A DNA stretch of 36,558 nt from Aquabacterium sp. (lineage in GTDB: Bacteria > Pseudomonadota > Gammaproteobacteria > Burkholderiales > Burkholderiaceae_C), in the NCBI RefSeq assembly GCF_014378415.1, contig NZ_JACMNS010000049.1, positions 1-36,558 on the forward strand, in the 5' to 3' direction. The position numbers were made by a program, and so were the translations under genes. The notes below the pieces were generated by a model that had not been told where the DNA came from, did no database searches, and was given only the letters and a program-made list of their open reading frames with translations. How positions within the stretch are numbered: position 1 is the first letter of the stretch; the number at the start of each line of letters is the position of its first letter. This document shows, piece by piece, positions 7,957 through 17,236 of the stretch.

Positions 7957-8222
7957 GGACGGAGCAGGTGGGGGTTTCAGGGCCCCCCAACCTGTAGGCC
8001 AAAGGCCAATCAACTCAGGGCAGTGGATGCAACTCACGCTTCACCAAAATGGCGTTCAAGCCATGCTTTAAAATGTGAAGCGGCATGAGCACCTGGACAT
8101 CGGTGCTCAATGTGACCGACCGGGGCCATGTTGAAGCCGTCAACGGCACCAACGAGGTGTGCCAGGGGCCCAGGCGCGGCGCGTGGGTTACCGCCAATTG
8201 GGCTTGGCAGTGAGCTGCCTCA
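7957..8222. other. Intergenic region between prfC and the HD-GYP gene
   Basis: A 266-bp convergent gap. It holds an imperfect GC-rich hairpin (about 7965-7994, CAGGT-GGGGG against CCCCC-AACCTG) just past prfC that lacks a T-run. It also holds one 42-codon plus-strand frame (8085-8213: starts MSTWTSVLNV, ends TANWAWQ) preceded by GTGAAG. I do not recognise that peptide, and chance is a likely explanation. Nothing else was seen. Confidence 0.4.
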
Positions 8223-9455
8223 TCAAGACACCCACAGCTCGTCCAGATCAGGGAAGTTCCAGACCGCCGGTGATTCGCGCGACACGATCTGGTCCGAGCA
8301 ACTGGGCAGGCCCAGGTTCAGTAGCTCGGGCACGATGCGCTGATTGGACTTGGTCGAGAAAAATACCTTGACCAGCGGTGCCAACAGGGATTGCGGGCCT
8401 TGCTCCACCACCACGCCCAGACGGCCTGATTTCAACTTCACCAACGACCCGGTGGGGTAGATGCCAATGCTGCGGATGAAGGCCTGCAGGATGCGTTCGT
8501 CAAAGTGCCCCTCCCTGCCCCACTGCGCCATGCGCAGGATGGACTCTGCCGGGTCCCAGCCTGATTTGTAGGGCCGGTTGGACGTGATGGCGTCGTAGAC
8601 ATCGCAGACCGCGCCCATCTTGGCGAACAGGCTGATTTCATCGCCCTTCAGGCCATGCGGGTAGCCCAGGCCGTTGATTTTTTCATGGTGGTGCAGGCAC
8701 ACGTCCATCGGGATTGGGCCCACGCCCCGGCCCTCCATCAGCATGCGGTGGCCCGCTTCGGGGTGGCTCTTCATGATGGTGAACTCGGCCTCGGTCAGCT
8801 TGCCGGGTTTGTTCAACACCTCGATGGGCATGGCACTTTTGCCCAGGTCGTGCAGCAAGCCAGCCAGGCCTGCTTCGCGCGTGTCGTCGGCCGACAGCTT
8901 GAGCTGCTGCGACAGCGCCACCATCAAGGCGCACACCGCCACCGAGTGCATGTAGGTGTAGTCGTCGCTGGTCTTCAAGCGCGCCAGGCTGACGATGGCG
9001 CCAGGGTTGCGCTGCACCGACTGGGTGATGTCGTCCACGATGGGCAGGCAGTGCTCGGCATCGATGGCCTTGCCCATGCGCACGTCCTGGAACATGGTCT
9101 TCATGGCGCCCTTGGCCTTGTCGCAGATGCGGCCAGCGCGGGCCACCTCCTCCTGCAAGGACACGGTGGGCAGAGCGATCGCACTGGCCTGGGTCACCAC
9201 GGGTTCGTCGATCGCCTGGGCGGGCCCCGCCGTGAACTCCACGCCATCGATCACATGGACATCGTCGTCCACGTCGAGGCCCTTGCTCACGTCGATCCAG
9301 ACCTCCTTGATGGGACTTGTTCTGAGCTGCGCGAGCTGATTCGCGTCGGTCAACATGACGGCCGACTTCCAGAAAGGATTGTTCAGCCACGAGCCCACGA
9401 CTTCGTCGATGAACATGCCGACCCGCAACTGCCCGATTTGTATTTTCTTGCGCAT
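8223..9455 (-). CDS. HD-GYP domain protein with N-terminal DUF3391, probable c-di-GMP phosphodiesterase
   Basis: 410 residues. Residues 1-130 match the DUF3391 pattern (KKIQIGQLRVGMFIDEVVGSW at the start, common before HD-GYP domains). The HD-GYP domain follows at about 145-320, with LAGLLHDLGKSAMP carrying the HD pair, then LHHHEKINGLGYPHGL with an intact GYP motif, then DVYDAITSNRPYK. Intact HD and GYP suggest hydrolysis of cyclic di-GMP, which in related bacteria lowers biofilm formation and raises motility. The frame reaches 9512, but that stretch overlaps the metK terminator (9494-9527), so the ATG at 9455 (or 9467) is more likely. Ribosome sites are weak at all options. It stands alone downstream of metK. 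Confidence 0.92.
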   Translation of the reverse strand: MRKKIQIGQLRVGMFIDEVVGSWLNNPFWKSAVMLTDANQLAQLRTSPIKEVWIDVSKGLDVDDDVHVIDGVEFTAGPAQAIDEPVVTQASAIALPTVSLQEEVARAGRICDKAKGAMKTMFQDVRMGKAIDAEHCLPIVDDITQSVQRNPGAIVSLARLKTSDDYTYMHSVAVCALMVALSQQLKLSADDTREAGLAGLLHDLGKSAMPIEVLNKPGKLTEAEFTIMKSHPEAGHRMLMEGRGVGPIPMDVCLHHHEKINGLGYPHGLKGDEISLFAKMGAVCDVYDAITSNRPYKSGWDPAESILRMAQWGREGHFDERILQAFIRSIGIYPTGSLVKLKSGRLGVVVEQGPQSLLAPLVKVFFSTKSNQRIVPELLNLGLPSCSDQIVSRESPAVWNFPDLDELWVS

Positions 9456-9493
9456 GATGCTGACCATCGTAAAGCGACTGGCCAGCGGGAAAG

Positions 9494-9527
9494 CACCAAA
9501 AAGAAAGGGCATCGTCGCCGATGCCCT
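9494..9527 (-). terminator. Rho-independent terminator of metK
   Basis: Perfect 9-bp stem (CGATGCCCT 9519-9527 with AGGGCATCG 9506-9514) closing a 4-nt loop that reads GCGA, a GNRA tetraloop, on the minus strand. It is followed there by TTTCTTTTTT-like sequence (complement of 9495-9505). It begins 26 bp after the metK stop. Confidence 0.92.
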
Positions 9528-9552
9528 ATTCCCTCAGTGCAGAACGCTCAGA

Positions 9553-10734
9553 TCACAGGCCAGCCGCGTCCCGCAGCAACGCCGCCTTGTCCGTGCGCTC
9601 CCAGGTGAACTCAGGCTCTTCGCGGCCAAAGTGGCCGTAAGCAGCCGTCTTGGTGTAGATCGGGCGCAGCAGGTCCAGCATCAGGATGATGCCCTTGGGG
9701 CGCAGGTCGAAGTGCTCTTGCACCAGTTCGGACAGCTTCTCGTCGCTGATCACGCCCGTGCCTTCGGTGTACACCGTCACGTTCATGGGGCGGGCCACGC
9801 CAATGGCGTAAGCCACCTGGATCTGGCACTGCTTGGCCAGGCCAGCGGCCACGATGTTCTTGGCCACGTAGCGGGCGGCCTAAGCGGCCGAGCGGTCCAC
9901 CTTGGAAGGATCCTTGCCGCTGAACGCGCCACCACCGTGGGGGCAAGCGCCGCCGTAGGTGTCCACGATGATCTTGCGGCCGGTCAGGCCACAGTCGCCT
10001 TGCGGGCCGCCGATGACGAAACGGCCAGTGGGGTTGATCAGGAACTTGGTGTCTTTCAACCATTCCTTGGGCAGCACGGGCTTGATCAGCTCTTCAATGA
10101 TGGCTTCATTGAACGAGGCCTTCATCTTGTGTTGCGTCTCGGATTGATCCGGGTCGTGCTGGGTGGACAGCACCACGGTGTCGATGCTGTGGGGCTTGCC
10201 ATCCACATAGCGCATGGTGACCTGGCTCTTGGCATCCGGGCGCAGGAAAGGCAGGCGGCCATCCTTGCGCAGCTGGGCTTGGCGCTCGACCAGGCGGTGC
10301 GCGTAATAGATGGGCGCGGGCATCAGCTCGGGCGTCTCGTTGCAGGCGTAGCCGAACATCAGGCCCTGGTCGCCAGCGCCGATGTTCAGGTGGTCATCAG
10401 ACGCGTGGTCCACGCCCTGGGCTGTGTCGTTGGGCTGCTTGTCGTAGGCCACCAGCACGGCGCAACCTTTGTAGTCGATGCCGTAGTCGGTGTTGTCGTA
10501 GCCGATGCGCTTGATGGTGTCGCGGGCCACCTGGATGTAATCAACGTGCGCGTTGGTGGTGATCTCACCGGCCAACACCACCAAGCCGGTGTTGCACAGC
10601 GTTTCAGCGGCCACGCGTGAGCGGGGGTCTTGCTCAAAGATGGCGTCGAGGATGGCGTCCGAGATCTGGTCGGCGACCTTGTCGGGGTGGCCTTCAGAGA
10701 CGGATTCGGATGTGAAGAGGAAGTCGTTCGCCAC
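9553..10734 (-). pseudogene. metK: S-adenosylmethionine synthetase, interrupted by an in-frame TAG
   Basis: Reads as a full-length 393-codon MetK (ATP + methionine to S-adenosylmethionine) except for one amber codon at 9880-9882 (codon 285). Before it come [21 protein letters not shown] (about 6-26), [10 protein letters not shown] and [18 protein letters not shown]. After it the frame continues without a shift as [15 protein letters not shown] to the end. MetK proteins have Tyr at this place ([13 protein letters not shown]), so a TAC/TAT to TAG change explains it. As written the product loses about 109 C-terminal residues. The start is the GTG at 10734, with GGAG 8 nt upstream and the family N terminus V(M)[10 protein letters not shown]. 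No second metK is visible in the window. A sequencing or assembly error is quite possible because metK is normally essential. Confidence 0.93.
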
Positions 10735-10771
10735 GGTGTGTGCTCCAAAAGATAAAAGTTCAAGACTGGCT

Positions 10772-10813
10772 GCGTCGCCGGGCTTGAAGATCTTTCGAAC
10801 AAGCGGCGAACGC
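10772..10813. repeat. Leader hairpin upstream of metK
   Basis: Nested inverted repeat: GCTTG/CAAGC inside CGCC/GGCG inside GCG/CGC, with small bulges, 37-79 bp upstream of the metK start. No T-run follows on the minus strand. It does not match the SAM or SAH riboswitch cores I know. Function unknown; it may only be a structured 5' leader. Confidence 0.35.
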
Positions 10814-10876
10814 TTTAGCGGCATTTATGAATCGCCCCGCAAGTTGTTCCTTTAACTCGGCGATGGAGGCAGTGTA

Positions 10877-12097
10877 ATGGATCACCCTCGGGCGTTTCCC
10901 TGGATAAAACCCGGAAACACCCGCCAAAAGGCACACCGATTGCTGTCGGTTCGCATGGACCTGAACCTGTCGCCCTGGGCCCTCACCTTTCTTTCAGCCG
11001 CCATCGCCATGACCGTGGCCTGGCTGATCTTCTTCAGTAGCGCGGCCATCGTCCAGCGTGGCACCGCGCACTCCAAGCCGGCTTCGGCGGTCGCGCAGGC
11101 GGCCCGCAAACCCGCCGGCATCATGCTGCCGCTGCTGGCCTTGCAGTTCGTGCTGCGCGGCGCACCCGACGACCTGGCCCACATCGCCCTGGTGCGGCAA
11201 GCCACCACCATCGTGCTGATCGCCTCGTTCACCTGGCTGTTGATGCGCATGGCGCGCGGCTTCGGCCAAGCCATCGTGATGGCGCACCGCACCGATGCCA
11301 GCGACAACCTGATGGCGCGCCGCATCCAGACGCAAACCCAGGTGGTGACGCGCCTGGCGGTCTCGGGCATCGGGCTGATCGGCTTCAGCCTGGCCTTGAT
11401 GACCATCCCCGATGTGCGCCAGATCGGCACCAGCTTGCTGGCCTCGGCCGGCGTGGTCGGCATCGCGGCGGGCCTGGCGGCGCGGCCGGTGCTGGGCAAC
11501 CTGATGGCCGGTTTGCAGATCGCGTTCAGCCAGCCGATCCGCCTGGACGATGTGGTCATTGTTGACGGCGAATGGGGCACCATCGAAGAGATCAACAGCA
11601 CCTACGTGGTGGTCAAAATCTGGGACGAGCGCCGCCTCATCGTGCCCTTGCAATGGTGGATCGAGCACCCCTTTCAAAACTGGACGCGCAACAGCGCCAA
11701 CATCCTGGGCACGGTGTTTTTGTGGCTGGACTACCGCATGCCTTTGCAACCTTTGCGCAACGCCATGCAGGCCGTGTGCGAGATGTCGCCCCTGTGGGAT
11801 GGGCGCGTGTGCCTGATCCAGGTGACGGATTTCAGCGAGAAGGCCATGCAGCTGCGCTGCCTGATCAGCAGCGGCGACTCGGGCAAATCCTGGGACCTGC
11901 GCTGCCTGATCCGCGAAGAGCTGATGGTGGTGATGCAACGCGACTACCCAGACTACCTGCCCCGCGTCCGCGCCGAGATTGACAAGCCGCTGCCCAGCAC
12001 GGCCCATGCTGATGCCGAGGACACCCTGGGCCGACCACCCTCACCCCAACAACGCTCCCCCACCCCTGAACACGGGCAAGCGCCACCGGTTGGTTGA
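10877..12097 (+). CDS. MscS-family mechanosensitive ion channel
   Basis: 406-residue inner-membrane protein. Four or five hydrophobic segments precede the MscS core: about 32-55, 78-95, 107-127, 158-178 and the pore helix at about 186-215. The core contains the Gly/Ala-rich pore helix (SAGVVGIAAGLAARPVLGNLMAG) and the beta domain with QPIRLDDVVIVDGEWGTIEEI. The block WDERRLIVPLQWW resembles the YbdG/YnaI branch rather than small MscS. Such channels open under membrane tension and release solutes on osmotic downshock. The cytoplasmic tail ends in a Pro-rich stretch. Start at 10877 is supported by GGAGG 7 nt upstream. otsA begins 76 bp downstream on the same strand, linking osmolyte release and osmolyte synthesis. 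Divergent from metK. Confidence 0.92.
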   Translation: MDHPRAFPWIKPGNTRQKAHRLLSVRMDLNLSPWALTFLSAAIAMTVAWLIFFSSAAIVQRGTAHSKPASAVAQAARKPAGIMLPLLALQFVLRGAPDDLAHIALVRQATTIVLIASFTWLLMRMARGFGQAIVMAHRTDASDNLMARRIQTQTQVVTRLAVSGIGLIGFSLALMTIPDVRQIGTSLLASAGVVGIAAGLAARPVLGNLMAGLQIAFSQPIRLDDVVIVDGEWGTIEEINSTYVVVKIWDERRLIVPLQWWIEHPFQNWTRNSANILGTVFLWLDYRMPLQPLRNAMQAVCEMSPLWDGRVCLIQVTDFSEKAMQLRCLISSGDSGKSWDLRCLIREELMVVMQRDYPDYLPRVRAEIDKPLPSTAHADAEDTLGRPPSPQQRSPTPEHGQAPPVG

Positions 12098-12172
12098 AAC
12101 AGACCGCACCCTTTCACACACCGGGCACGCCGATTGCCCTTCTGGACACAACCACATTCTTCGGCATCCTTG

Positions 12173-14410
12173 ATGAACACATTGCGCCTCCAGCTTCGCT
12201 TTCTGGTGCCGCTGGTTTTGACGCTCATTGCCGCGGCCTACCTGGCGGTGCCCCTGATGGACCGCCTGACCCTGCGCTGGTTTTCGCGCGACCTGAACCT
12301 GCGGGGATCGCTGGTCACCAAAACCCTGTCCGACTCGATCGCCGAAGGGCTGCAAGAGCCCGGCAGTTCGCGCATGCAATCGCTGTTCAACCGCGTGGTG
12401 CAGGACGAGCGCCTGGTGGGCATCGGCCTGTGCTCGCTGGATGGCGAGTTGCTGCGCCGCTCACCGGGCTTTCCCCGCTCATTGACCTGCGCCAGGGCCG
12501 AGGTCATTGGCCAACAAGACGAGCCCCAGATCCGCATCGAAGGCGGACCGGCCCATGTGGGTTTTTACCCCGTCACCGACGAGACGGGACCCATCGCGCA
12601 ACTCATCCTGCTGCAAGACCTGAGCTTTGTGGAGCACCGCAGCCAGGACACGCAAAAGTACCTGATCATCCTGATCGCCGGGCTGGGCGGCATCATCGCC
12701 CTGATCACCGTGGTGGTGGCGCAGTTAAGCTGGCGCGGCTGGGTCTCGGGCGCGCGGGCCTTGTTGCGCGGTGAAGGCCTGATCAGCCCGCTGATGTCGT
12801 CGGCCGCGCCCGAGCTGGCGCCCTTCGCCGCCGACCTGCGCGCCCGCCTGCGCGACCTGGAAGACGAGTACCGCCGCTCACTGGGCCCCGAAACCGAATG
12901 GAACCCGGAGCGCCTGCGCGCGCTGCTGCGCACCCAGTTGCGCGGCGACCAATTGATCGTGGTGGCCAACCGCGAGCCCTACATCCACGACAAGGTGGGC
13001 GATGACATCGTGGTCAAGCGCCCGGCCAGTGGTTTGGTGACCGCCGTCGAGCCTTTGCTGCGCGCCTGTTCGGGCACCTGGATCGCCCATGGCAGTGGCA
13101 GCGCCGATGCCGAGGTGGTCGATGCCCACGACCGCGTGCTGGTGCCGCCCGGCAAACACGAGTACACGCTGCGCCGCCTGTGGCTCAGCGAGGAAGAAGA
13201 AAAGGGCTACTACTACGGCTTTGCCAACGAAGGCCTGTGGCCGCTGTGCCATGTGGCCCACGTTCGCCCCGTGTTCCGCGAATCAGATTGGGAGCACTAC
13301 CGCGCCGTCAACCAGCGCTTTGCCGATGCCGTGGTGGCCGAAGCCCGCAGCGAAGACCCGGTCGTGCTGGTGCAGGATTACCACTTCGCCCTGCTGCCCG
13401 CGATGATCCGCAAGAAGCTGCCGCGCGCCACCATCCTGACCTTCTGGCACATCCCCTGGCCCAACCCCGAGTCCTTCGGCATCTGCCCCTGGCGGCAGGA
13501 GATCCTGGAAGGCATGCTGGGCAGCACCATCCTGGGTTTTCACACGCGCTTTCACTGCAAGAATTTCATCGAGACGGTGGACCGGTATCTGGAGGCCCGC
13601 ATTGAGCACGAGCACTCGACCATCTCTTTCCACGATGACAGCACCTTTGTGGAGAGCTACCCCATCTCGATCGAGTGGCCCTCCGAGCAAACGCAGGCCT
13701 CGTGGCTGCCGGTGGCGCAATGCCGCCAAAACGTGCTGGCCCGGTTGGGCCTGCCGCCCGACCACCGCATCGCCATCGGCGTGGACCGCTTCGACTACAC
13801 CAAGGGCATCCTGGAGCGCATCCACGCGGTGGAACGCCTGCTGGAGAAACACCCCGAGTGGATCGGCCAGTTATCGTTCGTGCAGATCGCAGCGCCTTCG
13901 CGCGGCTCGCTGGAAGAGTACAAATCCTTCCAGGAGCGCATCCACGCCTTGACCGAGCGCGTCAACAAGCGCTTCGGATTCGAAGGCTACAAGCCTGTTC
14001 ACCTGCTGGCCGTGCACCACGACCAGGCCTCGTTGTACGAGCTGTACCGGGCCGCCGACGCCTGCATGGTCACCAGCCTGCACGATGGCATGAACCTGGT
14101 GTGCAAAGAGTTTGTGGCAGCCCGCGATGACGAGCGCGGCGTGCTGATCCTGAGCCGCTTTGCAGGCGCTGCCCGAGAAATGAGCCAGGCCTTGATCGTG
14201 AACCCCTACCATGTGGAAGAAACCGCCGATGCCTTGCAACGCGCCCTCACCATGCCCGAGGCAGAACAGCGTGAACGCATGGGCAGCCTGCGCATGACCG
14301 TGCGCGAGTTCAACGTCTACCGCTGGGCCGGCCGCATGCTGACCGACGCGGGCCGCTGGCGCCTGAGAGAAAGGATCGAGGCGCGCGTGCAGCGGCACCA
14401 GCCTGGCTGA
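12173..14410 (+). CDS. otsA: Membrane-anchored trehalose-6-phosphate synthase with N-terminal extracytoplasmic domain
   Basis: 745 residues, against about 470 for E. coli OtsA. Residues 9-28 are a transmembrane helix, 30-160 a probable periplasmic domain, 163-184 a second helix, and 186-240 a HAMP-like linker. The GT20 catalytic domain covers about 258-735. Catalytic blocks are present: [44 protein letters not shown] (Arg and Lys for phosphates) and [13 protein letters not shown] (Asp/Glu for the nucleotide sugar). It makes trehalose-6-phosphate from a nucleotide-glucose and glucose-6-phosphate. The downstream otsB, 1 bp away, supports trehalose rather than the related glucosylglycerol-phosphate activity. 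The two-helix N terminus is built like a chemoreceptor or kinase sensor module, suggesting osmotic or envelope control of catalysis (inference). The ATG at 12173 is preferred over 12134 because it starts just before the first helix. Confidence 0.9.
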   Translation: MNTLRLQLRFLVPLVLTLIAAAYLAVPLMDRLTLRWFSRDLNLRGSLVTKTLSDSIAEGLQEPGSSRMQSLFNRVVQDERLVGIGLCSLDGELLRRSPGFPRSLTCARAEVIGQQDEPQIRIEGGPAHVGFYPVTDETGPIAQLILLQDLSFVEHRSQDTQKYLIILIAGLGGIIALITVVVAQLSWRGWVSGARALLRGEGLISPLMSSAAPELAPFAADLRARLRDLEDEYRRSLGPETEWNPERLRALLRTQLRGDQLIVVANREPYIHDKVGDDIVVKRPASGLVTAVEPLLRACSGTWIAHGSGSADAEVVDAHDRVLVPPGKHEYTLRRLWLSEEEEKGYYYGFANEGLWPLCHVAHVRPVFRESDWEHYRAVNQRFADAVVAEARSEDPVVLVQDYHFALLPAMIRKKLPRATILTFWHIPWPNPESFGICPWRQEILEGMLGSTILGFHTRFHCKNFIETVDRYLEARIEHEHSTISFHDDSTFVESYPISIEWPSEQTQASWLPVAQCRQNVLARLGLPPDHRIAIGVDRFDYTKGILERIHAVERLLEKHPEWIGQLSFVQIAAPSRGSLEEYKSFQERIHALTERVNKRFGFEGYKPVHLLAVHHDQASLYELYRAADACMVTSLHDGMNLVCKEFVAARDDERGVLILSRFAGAAREMSQALIVNPYHVEETADALQRALTMPEAEQRERMGSLRMTVREFNVYRWAGRMLTDAGRWRLRERIEARVQRHQPG

Positions 14411-14411
14411 C

Positions 14412-15182
14412 ATGAAGCACCATCTGTTCACCCCCCCAGGCCAGCTGGCCCTTGAAGCCGTGATGCAACGGCGCCCTTTGCTGGCTTTTGATTTCGACGG
14501 CACGCTGGCACCCATCGTGACCAAGCCCGACGATGCCCGCGTGTCGATCGGCGTGGCCCAGCGCCTGGCGCAACTGGCCGAGCATTTGCCTGTGGCCATC
14601 GTCACCGGCCGCAGCGTGGACGATGTCGCGCCCCGCCTGGGCTTTGATCCGCACTACATCATTGGCAACCACGGCGCCGAAGACCCCGAGCAACCTCAGT
14701 TGCCGCCCGAGGTCTACACCGCCCTGACCGATAAACTTAATGCACTGCGCGTCAAGATCGAAGCGCATGAAGCAGCGCTGAGCTCTGTCGGCATCCAGGT
14801 CGAAGACAAACGCCACTCGCTGGCCTTGCACTACCGCCTGGCGCGGGATCGGGACGCCGCCCTGGTCACCATCGAAACCCTGCTGCGCGGACTGGACCCG
14901 GCACTGACCAGCTTCGGCGGCAAATGCGTGGTCAACGTGGTGGCCGCCGATGCGCCTGACAAGGGCGATGCCGTGGCCATGCTGGTCAAACGCTCGCAAT
15001 CGGGCGCCGCCATGTTCACGGGTGATGACCTGAACGACGAGTCCGCCTTTGAAAGCGCCGAGCCGCACTGGTTGACCGTGCGCATAGGGCGCGAAGACCC
15101 CCTGTCACGCGCCCGTTATTACCTGGACACGCACTCGGAAGTGGCCACCATGCTGCAGAAGATGCTGGCGTTGCTGCGCTGA
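14412..15182 (+). CDS. otsB: Trehalose-6-phosphate phosphatase
   Basis: 256-residue HAD-superfamily phosphatase that converts trehalose-6-phosphate to trehalose. Motif I is FDFDGTLAPI (about 25-34, nucleophile Asp and acid Asp), motif II lies in AIVTGRS, and motif IV is GDDLNDESAF. The typical trehalose-phosphatase block IIGNHGAED is also present. The start codon follows the otsA stop by one base, so the pair is translationally coupled. Length is normal. The 3' end is convergent with glk, leaving 46 bp. Confidence 0.95.
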   Translation: MKHHLFTPPGQLALEAVMQRRPLLAFDFDGTLAPIVTKPDDARVSIGVAQRLAQLAEHLPVAIVTGRSVDDVAPRLGFDPHYIIGNHGAEDPEQPQLPPEVYTALTDKLNALRVKIEAHEAALSSVGIQVEDKRHSLALHYRLARDRDAALVTIETLLRGLDPALTSFGGKCVVNVVAADAPDKGDAVAMLVKRSQSGAAMFTGDDLNDESAFESAEPHWLTVRIGREDPLSRARYYLDTHSEVATMLQKMLALLR

Positions 15183-15228
15183 GGGCAAGCCGGTAAAAAT
15201 GACTCGCACCGGTTAAACCAGCGCGCCA

Positions 15229-16263
15229 TCAAAGCAACATCAACGCGCCCATCGCGGCCGCGCCCAACAGGCCCAAATCGGGCTCATTGACCACGTGGAC
15301 GGGGAGGGTGGCCATCAGGTCCGCGTAAGGCCCCTTCTGCCGGAAGCCCACCATGAAGCGCCCGTCCTGCATCACAGGCCCCAGCTTTTGCGCGATGCCC
15401 CCAGCCAGGAACACGCCGCCCTTGGCCAGCGTGGCCAGCGCGTAGTCACCCGCCACCACGCCATACGACAGCAGGAAGTGGTGCAAGGCGTGCAGCGCGC
15501 GGGGCTCGCCATCCTGCACCGCGCGGCGGCAGATTTCTTCGCCGGTCAGGCCGTCGGGGTTGCTGGCGGTGGCCACCGCATGGTCGTCCTTGGTCAAGGC
15601 CTTGCCGCCTTCGTCGGTGTCCAGGAAGGTGTAGAAATTGGCCAAGCCTGGGCCCGACACAAAGTGCTCTGCCACGGGCCGGACCACATGCGCCCGCAAG
15701 CGCATCAAAGCGCGGTCCTGTTCGGCGTTGATGGGCGTGAAGCCAAAGTGGCCGCCCTCGCCGGTCACCACCTGGTAGCGCCCATCCTCGGCCCGCCCTG
15801 TCGGCGTCTTCTGCCAGATGCGAAACGCCACACCCAGGCCCGAGCCTGCCCCGATCACCAGTTGAGGCGCACCGGGCACAGGCTGGCCGGCCTGCAAACA
15901 CACCAAGTCGCCCGGCGAAAGGCCATCGATGCCGCTGGCCGCCGCCTCAAAATCATTGGCCAGGCGCACGGGGATGCCGCCAAGCCGCCGGCCCAAGGCG
16001 GTGGCGTCCAGGCGCCAAGACAGGTTGGTCATCTGCACCACATCACCATTGACCGGGCCGGCCACGCCGAAACACGCAGCGCGCAAGGGCTGGCTCAGGT
16101 GGCCGGCATGGTCCGCCAGGAAGCCGTCCAGCATGTCTTCGAACGAGGTTACCCGCGCGGCCACATACCGCTTCGAGGCCACGACCTGCGGTCGGCCCGC
16201 CGCGTCAAGCAGGGCCAGGCCCAGCAAGGTTTTGGTGGCACCGATATCCGCGCACAAGATCAT
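15229..16263 (-). CDS. glk: Glucokinase
   Basis: 344-residue ROK-like/Glk family sugar kinase making glucose-6-phosphate from glucose and ATP. The N terminus has the phosphate loop ADIGATKTLLGLA (4-16). Later blocks are CFGVAGPV, LANDFEAAA (catalytic Asp), IGAGSGLGVAF and VTGEGGHFGF. The frame extends to 16407, but the ATG at 16263 is clearly the start: AAAGGAG lies 6 nt upstream and the family N terminus begins there. Glucose-6-phosphate is a substrate of OtsA, and trehalose breakdown would return glucose, so its position next to otsAB makes metabolic sense. It is convergent to otsB and divergent from the acyltransferase pair. Confidence 0.95.
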   Translation of the reverse strand: MILCADIGATKTLLGLALLDAAGRPQVVASKRYVAARVTSFEDMLDGFLADHAGHLSQPLRAACFGVAGPVNGDVVQMTNLSWRLDATALGRRLGGIPVRLANDFEAAASGIDGLSPGDLVCLQAGQPVPGAPQLVIGAGSGLGVAFRIWQKTPTGRAEDGRYQVVTGEGGHFGFTPINAEQDRALMRLRAHVVRPVAEHFVSGPGLANFYTFLDTDEGGKALTKDDHAVATASNPDGLTGEEICRRAVQDGEPRALHALHHFLLSYGVVAGDYALATLAKGGVFLAGGIAQKLGPVMQDGRFMVGFRQKGPYADLMATLPVHVVNEPDLGLLGAAAMGALMLL

Positions 16264-16327
16264 GCTGTCTCCTTTCGCGTGAACAGGGCACCAGAATAGC
16301 CTGCCTCGCCAAGTAACATCGCGGCCC

Positions 16328-17236
16328 ATGTCTCGCTTGTTTTTCTTGCTGGCCGGTTGGCCGCTCGGCGTGCTGCATCCCCTGGGTGCGGCCCTGGGCT
16401 GGATCACCTACGCGCTGTCGCCGTCCTACCGCAAACGCCTCAAAGCCCACACCGACAAGGCGGGTTTGAGCGCGTCGCAACGCTGGTCGGCCGTGGCCCA
16501 CGCAGGGCGCATGGTGGCCGAATTGCCGCGCTTTTGGGGCCGCCCAGCCGGCATGATGCTGGGTGATCGGGTGCACTGGGTTCACCCCGAGGTGGTCGAT
16601 CAAGCCCTGGCCAAGGGCAAAGGCGTGGTGGTGTTGTCACCGCACATGGGTTGCTTCGAGATCTGCGCGCAGGCCTACGCGGAGCGCTTCGGCGCGGTGC
16701 AGCCCATGACCGCCTTGTACCGACCGGCCAAGCAGGCCTGGCTGGCCACCATTTTGGTCCATTCGCGCAACCGCCAGCACCTCAACTCGGCGCCGGCCAC
16801 GCTCAGTGGCGTGCGGCAGTTGCTGCGGGCCTTGAAAAGCGGGCAGACCCTGGGCATGCTGCCCGACCAGGTGCCGCCCGAGGGCATGGGCGCATGGGCC
16901 CCGTTTTTTGGCACGCCCGCCTACACCATGACCATGGCCACCAAGCTGGCCCACCAGACCGGGGCCAACCTGGTTTGGTTGAGGGGTGAGCGGCTTGATT
17001 TCTGGCAACGCCGAAAAGTGGGCGCTGACTTCGTTATTCACGTGCAAGCGATCGGCGCTGCTTTGGCCCAGGCCGTGCAGCAAGGCGATCCGGCCCAATC
17101 TGCCGCCGCACTGAACCGTGAATTGGAAGCCTTGATCATGCAATGCCCCCAGCAATACCTTTGGGGCTACAACCGCTACAAGCAGCCCAAGGCCAAAATG
17201 CTGACCAGCCCGCCCGCCAAGGACCCCGCCGCGTGA
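16328..17236 (+). CDS. LpxL/HtrB-family lipid A acyltransferase, first copy
   Basis: 302-residue inner-membrane-associated acyltransferase adding a secondary acyl chain to lipid A (family role). A hydrophobic N-terminal anchor covers about 3-28. The catalytic HX4E motif is SPHMGCFE (about 104-111), followed by the substrate block LYRPAK and later MLPDQVPPEGMGAWAPFFG, all typical of LpxL/LpxM proteins. The C terminus has QYLWGYNRYK, the usual ending. It overlaps the next acyltransferase gene by 4 nt (GTGA). The start at 16328 has no obvious ribosome site. In relatives this pair lies close to metK and before dapF; here the trehalose block stands between metK and the pair. Which acyl chain or position it uses cannot be told. 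Confidence 0.9.
   Translation: MSRLFFLLAGWPLGVLHPLGAALGWITYALSPSYRKRLKAHTDKAGLSASQRWSAVAHAGRMVAELPRFWGRPAGMMLGDRVHWVHPEVVDQALAKGKGVVVLSPHMGCFEICAQAYAERFGAVQPMTALYRPAKQAWLATILVHSRNRQHLNSAPATLSGVRQLLRALKSGQTLGMLPDQVPPEGMGAWAPFFGTPAYTMTMATKLAHQTGANLVWLRGERLDFWQRRKVGADFVIHVQAIGAALAQAVQQGDPAQSAAALNRELEALIMQCPQQYLWGYNRYKQPKAKMLTSPPAKDPAA

Noticed and set aside
8085-8213. 42-codon plus-strand frame between prfC and the HD-GYP gene
   Set aside because: Weak ribosome site, no recognisable family and no conservation evidence; kept only as a note on the intergenic region.
12173-14410. Glucosylglycerol-phosphate synthase instead of OtsA
   Set aside because: The directly coupled trehalose-6-phosphatase gene favours trehalose; the alternative cannot be wholly excluded by sequence reading alone.
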